Origin: Saxidomus purpurata
Taxonomy: Eukaryota; Mollusca; Bivalvia; Venerida; Veneridae
Direction of reading: 5' to 3'
Length of the DNA: 64,000 bases
Assembly (NCBI GenBank): GCA_022818135.1
Contig: JAFMSR010000006.1
Coordinates: 29,970,685 to 30,034,684 of the forward strand
Part shown: positions 50,701 through 58,000 of the stretch, piece by piece
How positions within the stretch are numbered: position 1 is the first letter of the stretch
Layout: every line of letters starts with the position of its first letter
Program-made: the position numbers and the translations under genes
The notes under the pieces: generated by a model
What the model was told of the DNA's origin: nothing
Database searches by the model: none
What the model saw: the letters and a program-made list of their open reading frames with translations, nothing else

Positions 50701-53700
50701 TGTTATTGTGGTAGTATTTTTCTTAATCTATGGCTTATATATTTTATATGTCCAAAAAGATGTTGGTCCAAATTCAGTGTCATCTTCCGTGATACTATAT
50801 GTTGACGGGGATACAGGAATAACAGACCAAACGGTTTACAGTGCTATAGCAAAAATGGTAAATATGTGTCTTTGTTCTACTGAGGAAATGAAAATGTTGC
50901 ATCAGTGTGGTGTAACAGTGTGCTCATAAGAAAGTCTACACTTGAATTAAAATATGATCGTATTGAAGCCACGGATCATGTACTACTTTAGGTATCTGTC
51001 CAGTGTCTGGCTGTTCAAGTATTTGTTTTTAACAAAGTGAGCGGGAGTCATTCAAGTATGACGGCATAGTAAAACACTGATAAGCAAGTGGCACTTGCAG
51101 GTATAATTATGTCAACTATTGTCTTTAAAGTGGCAAGCAAAATAAGACAAAAATATATGTTATTCTTCGGGCACGTTAATGTTAGTGATCTTGGCAAACC
51201 GGCCAGCTTGTTTGATGAAGTAGCAGACTATTCGTTTGTAAGTGTGATTCGATTACGAGTATAAAGTCATTTATACAGTATAAAAATTCTTGAAGGATAA
51301 ACTGAATATCGGCAGTTTCAAAATTTTCTTTTGTTGTTTAAAATGCTTAGAACTTAGATCGTGTGCCGAACCACGCGACATACGATATAATTGTATGTGC
51401 ATATTGTTTTCCTACATCCGTTAAATTGAATTGACCAACGTTTGTTTAATTCAGGTACAATTTCATATTGCTAAATATAAGACGTGTTATGTCGTATTTT
51501 ATATTTCACATATTTGAACTTGTAACGGTCTATATATATTTATTTATTAAGTGAGTATGTTTTGCTCCTTGAAGGATTATTATACAGTCGCCGCAGTTAT
51601 CACACCATTTTGCTTTTTCTGGAATATGACTGGATGTTTTTCATCAAAATTTATTGAACCTTCAAACTTTGATTATTGATAGTAAGATAAAATACAAAGT
51701 TTAAGAATCATAGTTTTACCGTGATCTCCTTTATCTACGCACATTTCAGCGTATTATTTTAAAATTATATATCCAAAGAATAGATAATGAAAATTGCACT
51801 TTGATTGATGAACACCTTTTGATATATTTTCCTTTGTGTCAGGAGCACAAAATGATCACTTTTGATTGCAATTAGTTAAAAGTATGTAGTGATTAAGGAA
51901 GGAATGATAAAGTTCCTTATGTATTAGATAGAGTACTGTTGGCGAAAATAATTATGTTATTTCAAGTAGGCGTAACCTCTATAAATGACGACATTATTCG
52001 AGCGAATAGTTACTCTATCTGATTTGTATCATGGCACGTTGATTAACAGTTCTCACGCCCAACAATATCGTGTGACGTAATATTGTGTTACGTAACAAAA
52101 CCTCAATCTTTTTTACTGAAAGACAATCAATGCATGTACATTTTTTGTACTTGTTTGCTTTTAAAGTATTCTGTAGCCTACAAAATCATATACCGGAGCA
52201 AGTGTATTTAATTTTTTTTTTTTGACCGACCGATGGAGATTTTTCTAAATTATTCTTGTAAACCAAAAAGCAGTTATATGTAGGCATTAAAAAAACCCAG
52301 AAAATTGTTCTCTTTTCAGATAGATCATGTTCTCTATTGCAGATAGAGAACAGTTGAAGCTCCGCATCCACACAAAGTTCAAATTATCAGAAATACAGTA
52401 CAGTGTTTTCCTATACAAATATACAATATTCATGATACAATTATAATTACATTGTACCACTTTCTTACATTTTATGTTGAGAGCAAGATTTAAATATATT
52501 GAAATGGAAAATATTCAAAGGACTAAGTAAGGCAGAAGACGATATGGTGGAATGAATCCATTATGTATAACGTTTTTCTTCTGTTTTGTTTAATGAATAT
52601 ATAGAGGATAATTGTTGGTTTCAGTGTAAGATCACGTTATAATTTCACAGAGTGGGCACCAAAAGTGATATTTTCCCGAGTGGCGCAGCCACGAGAAAAA
52701 ATAACAACTTTTGGTGTTCATGAGTGAAATTAACGTGATATAACACCGATACCAACAATTTTTCTGTTTATTTTATGGTTAAAACTCTACTTTTATTGAG
52801 TTTGTTTCTATAAAATAGCGAAAATCGCGGGAAACGTCATCAGAAAACATAGCGCAAATGACGTCATTTTAGCGACGTCATCGTCGCATGGTTCCCAGCA
52901 TTAATTACGCTCGGTATACTTTTTCACGTAAATCCAGTTAAAGATTGCAGAAACAGTGAAAATGAAAATGGTAATCCACTGTTTTAACATTTATCACTTT
53001 TATTTCACTGACAAAACTCTATAGTTCACTGGAAAACATAAAATAAAAGCATAATTTAGCAAGAAATACTTTTAAATGAAAAGATAAACTAAAGACATTT
53101 CCTTTCAAAGGTAGCAAACGATTTTCTCTCAAATGTCGTAAGAGCTTTGGTAAAAGCTCTGGAACTAAATCAATACATATAAATTAATAAACTACGGCAT
53201 CGTTAACTTATGAAGTAAGCTTTCTGGCACTATTTCTTTTTCAGTTGGAAAGCTACTTTAAAACGGTCATTGGTGGCACTCTGTCTGTGTTTATCAACAA
53301 TCTCAGGTTTGTGTCCATCTCTTATTCACTGCGTAGTTTACGAATGCATATATATAAGGCATCTTCTACCTATGATTTATTAATGTTTGTTTCTTAAGCA
53401 AGGACAATACCGTATATTATAAAACTGGTACATAGCTTGTAATTATTGAACGTTTGTGTAAAGACTTCTAGCCAGCGAATTGTATTTGTGAAATACGTGA
53501 TTTTGTCTATATTTGAACTAGTTCTGTATTCGACAATAAACTGTATTATTGATATATTTAGAATACATATCATACTAAAGAAGCTTGTATTTTTCCATTT
53601 TCTTCTAAGCCATTAATTGTTCTGGCCAAATAATTATTAGCAACTACTAGTAAGCAGTTCCTTTCGTAGCAAATATAGACATTACCAGCTAATAACGCAC

Positions 53701-54623
53701 TACAGTGTCTTTAGTAACTAATTTACCAATATAACTCAACTGGTCAGAAAGACAACATAAGACTAGTAAATAATGTCGAACTAAATATATATAGTCGCCT
53801 TTTTTATGCCAAACAGTGAAATATTGATACAGTACAAGCGCCGATGTTAATAGTTTAAACTGGTTTTTGATATTTCAGACAAGGAAGTATTATTGCCGAT
53901 TACACTGTGGCATTCGAAGACGGGCAGAATGTTAATAACACAGCTGATTCAATTGTTAAATCAATTATAGATTTAGAAGCGGATGCCACACTCTTCCTTG
54001 ATGGAAAACCAGTTCAAGCTAAATCAGGTAACTAATTGTTTCTACAACAGTTGCTATTCATCAATCTGACACACAATCAATACTTCTTTTCTTGTAGTGA
54101 TTAATTAGCTGCTAAAGAGTACACTGCTCTATACGAATAACTCTAATGAGGTTCTGCATAATTATATTGTACATGCAGGACGGGTTTGTGCTCTATACTA
54201 ATACAATTACCCGAAATGCCTCATATTGCTCCTTTCATTATACCCTTCTTATTGGTAGAAAGAGTATGTAAGATCTGCATCTGGGGCATTCACACGCATG
54301 TTCGGTATAATATTTTACGTAGGTGGCGATCAAGGGGGGGGGGGGGGGGGGGGTTTTTTTTTTTTTTTTTTTTTAATTTTTTTTTTTTTAATGCTGGAAC
54401 AATTATCGGTTGGTTTAAAAATTTGATACATTTGTAGAAAAATATCCCTTTGCTGACTAAATTGACAATATTTGTCGTTCCATGGGGTAGGGTACAAAAA
54501 AAGTATTTTTCAAAACCAAGTTAATTCAAACTGTTTTACAAGTATAAATAAAATAGATACAAAAGTTCATTTTGAGGAGGGGGGGGGGGGGGGGGGGGGG
54601 GTGTGGGGAGAGATAAAAAAAAA

Positions 54624-54710
<87 letters not shown>

Positions 54711-54743
54711 TTAATAAAAAAAAAAAAAAAAAAAATTTAAAAT

Positions 54744-54800
<57 letters not shown>

Positions 54801-54855
54801 AGAGGGGGGGGGGGGGGAAAAAAGGGGAGGAGTTTTTTTTTTGGGAGGAAAAAAA

Positions 54856-54896
<41 letters not shown>

Positions 54897-54918
54897 AAAA
54901 AAAAAAAAAAAAAAAAAA

Positions 54919-55007
<89 letters not shown>

Positions 55008-55043
55008 AGTTTTTATTAAAAAATATTTTAAAAAAAAAAAAAA

Positions 55044-55075
<32 letters not shown>

Positions 55076-58000
55076 ATTAATAATTTTTTTTTTTTTTTAA
55101 AAAAAAGGGTAAAAAAATTTTTTTTTTTAAAAAAAAAATTTTTTTTAGTAACCTTTTTAAAAAAAAATTTTTTTTTTAAAATAAATAAAAAAAATATTTT
55201 AGAAAGGTATTCAGGTAATGCATTCTCAAATCTGATTTAAACTTTGCAAGAATATTATGTACATTGCTATGAAAAGACGTGATGTGAGTAAGATGTATTA
55301 ACATTTATAGCGAAGTTGCACTTTTTCACCATTTAGATATACACAACCGATCATTTCACCAATATTGGTAAATTTTCTTTTCAAATATTACCAAGAGCTC
55401 CATCCGCAATTTTTGTTGAAATAAATAAATGATGTGAAGTAAGAATTTGAAAACATATCAATTACATTTTTACTAATATATTTTCCAGTTTTACCTGATA
55501 GTTCAACAGACCTATGCCACATGCGTGAGATGTTGGCTGGCCAGTGTAAGGAGGGTTGGTATTGCAAAATTGAAAACAACATACCATACTGTCGGTAATA
55601 TGCAACACTTTCAAGATTGTTGATAACAAAAATAATATTCCAGAACAAGTATCTCGTAGACTCGTACTCGTAACCTTAAAGCTTTTCCTATGGCTTATCG
55701 TATAGTTAATAAAAGTATGTTACCCGCAGCCTATCGCTTTTCTCTGAACACTGGCGTGTAAATGGAAGTGGTAAAGTGTTTATACGTCATTGTTTCTGCA
55801 GCCCATTTCAGACTTAGTCTAATGAATCGCTTTTCTCAGCACACATACCCACACTCAACAACAATCCCTGTATGTCAGGCCCCATGTAGTAGGCATACTA
55901 TAACCATTTTCATTACCAGGTGGCTTACAATCCCTGCTAGGATTCGAACATTTGTCATACCATTCTCAAGGCGGATGTCTGAACTACTAAACAAACAAAG
56001 ATGGTAAATATAGGCGCTTTTATGATGCTATACAACTATGTTGTCTACAGAGATTCACACTTTAGTTTATTTGTTTTCAGAATAAGTTCAGATCAAAGAG
56101 GTAAGAATTTGTTTAAAAACTATGTTAACTTTATGCTAACGTGATTAGGTGTAACACGACACAAATTTAACGTCATCATTCTTGTTTTAGTATGCGTGTC
56201 CAAACGTGTTTTTTTAAAATATATTTTGCTTTTGGAAGATAGGTCCATACCGATTAGAATATCACAGTTGGAGCTACAATGTGCAGTAATATAATCACGA
56301 ATGATGCGAATAACTCTTTAAGTTTCGGTGAAGGTTTGATGACTTTAGTTTACAAATACAATACAATGAATGACAGTATTAATCCAAACGTGCTAAATTG
56401 TGTGAAAATATGCGGTTGTAATATTAAACAGTTGAACATAGTTGTTGCGACCATCTATTGTTATGTATCGCTTATGATATGTCATTGCGTATGTTTGACA
56501 AAATGTCAATAGTGTTAGACTGAAGATTATATGACTCTTGATATATGTATAATCTGTTTTTGTTGAGGCCCCAATGGGTAACCCCCTTTTATTAACATAT
56601 ATCACACATATACACAACATGCATTCACAAGTACCATCTTTAGATGTTCTAGCATTGACCTAACATACGAAATACATTTTTAGCGAAGGAATATAAAAAG
56701 TATATTATGTGCAAATATATGTTTTTTGGAAAAAAAATCGAAAAAAAGGAAAGAAAAAAGGTACATGTGCCCACAGTAATGCACAGCGTATGTGTCAGGA
56801 CAACAACAATACGGATACGGATTATATGAAAAAAAAAGAAAGAGGGGGGAAGGGGGAAAAAAGACTAAGTCTAGAAAAGGGGGGGGAGAAAGAAAAGATC
56901 GTTTCCAAATCGCGACAATGAGACATGTATAATAATTGATTAATGAAACAAATGTCTCCATCTTCAGCTGACTATGTACAGATTGTTGTACCAGTGTTAG
57001 GATCTCTCGCTTTTGTGATTGTGATGTTGACATTGTGTGTCATATATATCAAAAACAGGTAACGGTACACTATCATTACATTTCTGTTTGAAGCTGACTC
57101 GCACTTATAGTTAACTTTAAATTGTTAAAATATAAGTAATAAGCCAGGTAGTATGTGTTGTATACAGCAGTGTGTACTCAACTCTAGACATACTATTTCG
57201 CCTTAAATAATAATTTTCACTGGATGTTACTCGACTTATTTATTGGTATTCTTCGTTTGACATTCAGTTTTGCAAGGATAATTAATTCACCATTTTCGAT
57301 GTAAATAGCTGACTTTTTGACCTGGCTCAATTTAATTACTTTGTAGGCACAGATATTGGACATCAAGAGTTTCTGACACACCTGGTGAAAAACAAAACGG
57401 TAATATTATGTTACAATGTAATCACATTTTCATTAATTAAAATGATCATCGTAAAAGCCGCATTATTCATAACCGAGCATAGGGCTTTCAAGGTATCAAT
57501 CAAAAACCAATTATATCTTTCTGGATGATTGCATACTAAACCAAACATTGCCGGCCTTTCATCAAATCATTTAATATAATAGTGATTTGAAGTCAGTAAC
57601 CGGAAACTTGATTTGAGTGTCGTACAAGCTTACATATTTTCTGCTGTCGTGTTCCATTCTGCAAGCAAATACTAGTGTATATTGTTACAATGTATATTGT
57701 GGCGTCTCTGCAAACATTGCTTCCAGTTTCGAGATAGCGACTAGGTAGGTGACTGAATCTTTAAAATTTTATTTCCAGTTTGGGTGTCAATCTATCTGTG
57801 TCTTTCCTTAAAGGTAAAAAAGCTAAAAGATCATTGCTCTTTTATTTAACTACATGGCAATGCATTTCATTCATAATATGTTCACGACAAAACTGATCTT
57901 TGCTAAAGTAACTATACAAATATGAACTAGAGCTATCACTAAATGTGATAAATACCCCCAAAAGACTGCTTTATAAACTGAGGAAGTTAGTAGTAACAGA

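Noticed and set aside
54186..54714. Poly-F and poly-G frames in the homopolymer block
   Set aside because: Products of low-complexity, probably mis-assembled sequence.
56680..57033. Minus-strand 117-codon frame opposite the transmembrane exon
   Set aside because: Antisense shadow of exon 22 and of the polypurine tract (Pro/Phe/Leu-rich).
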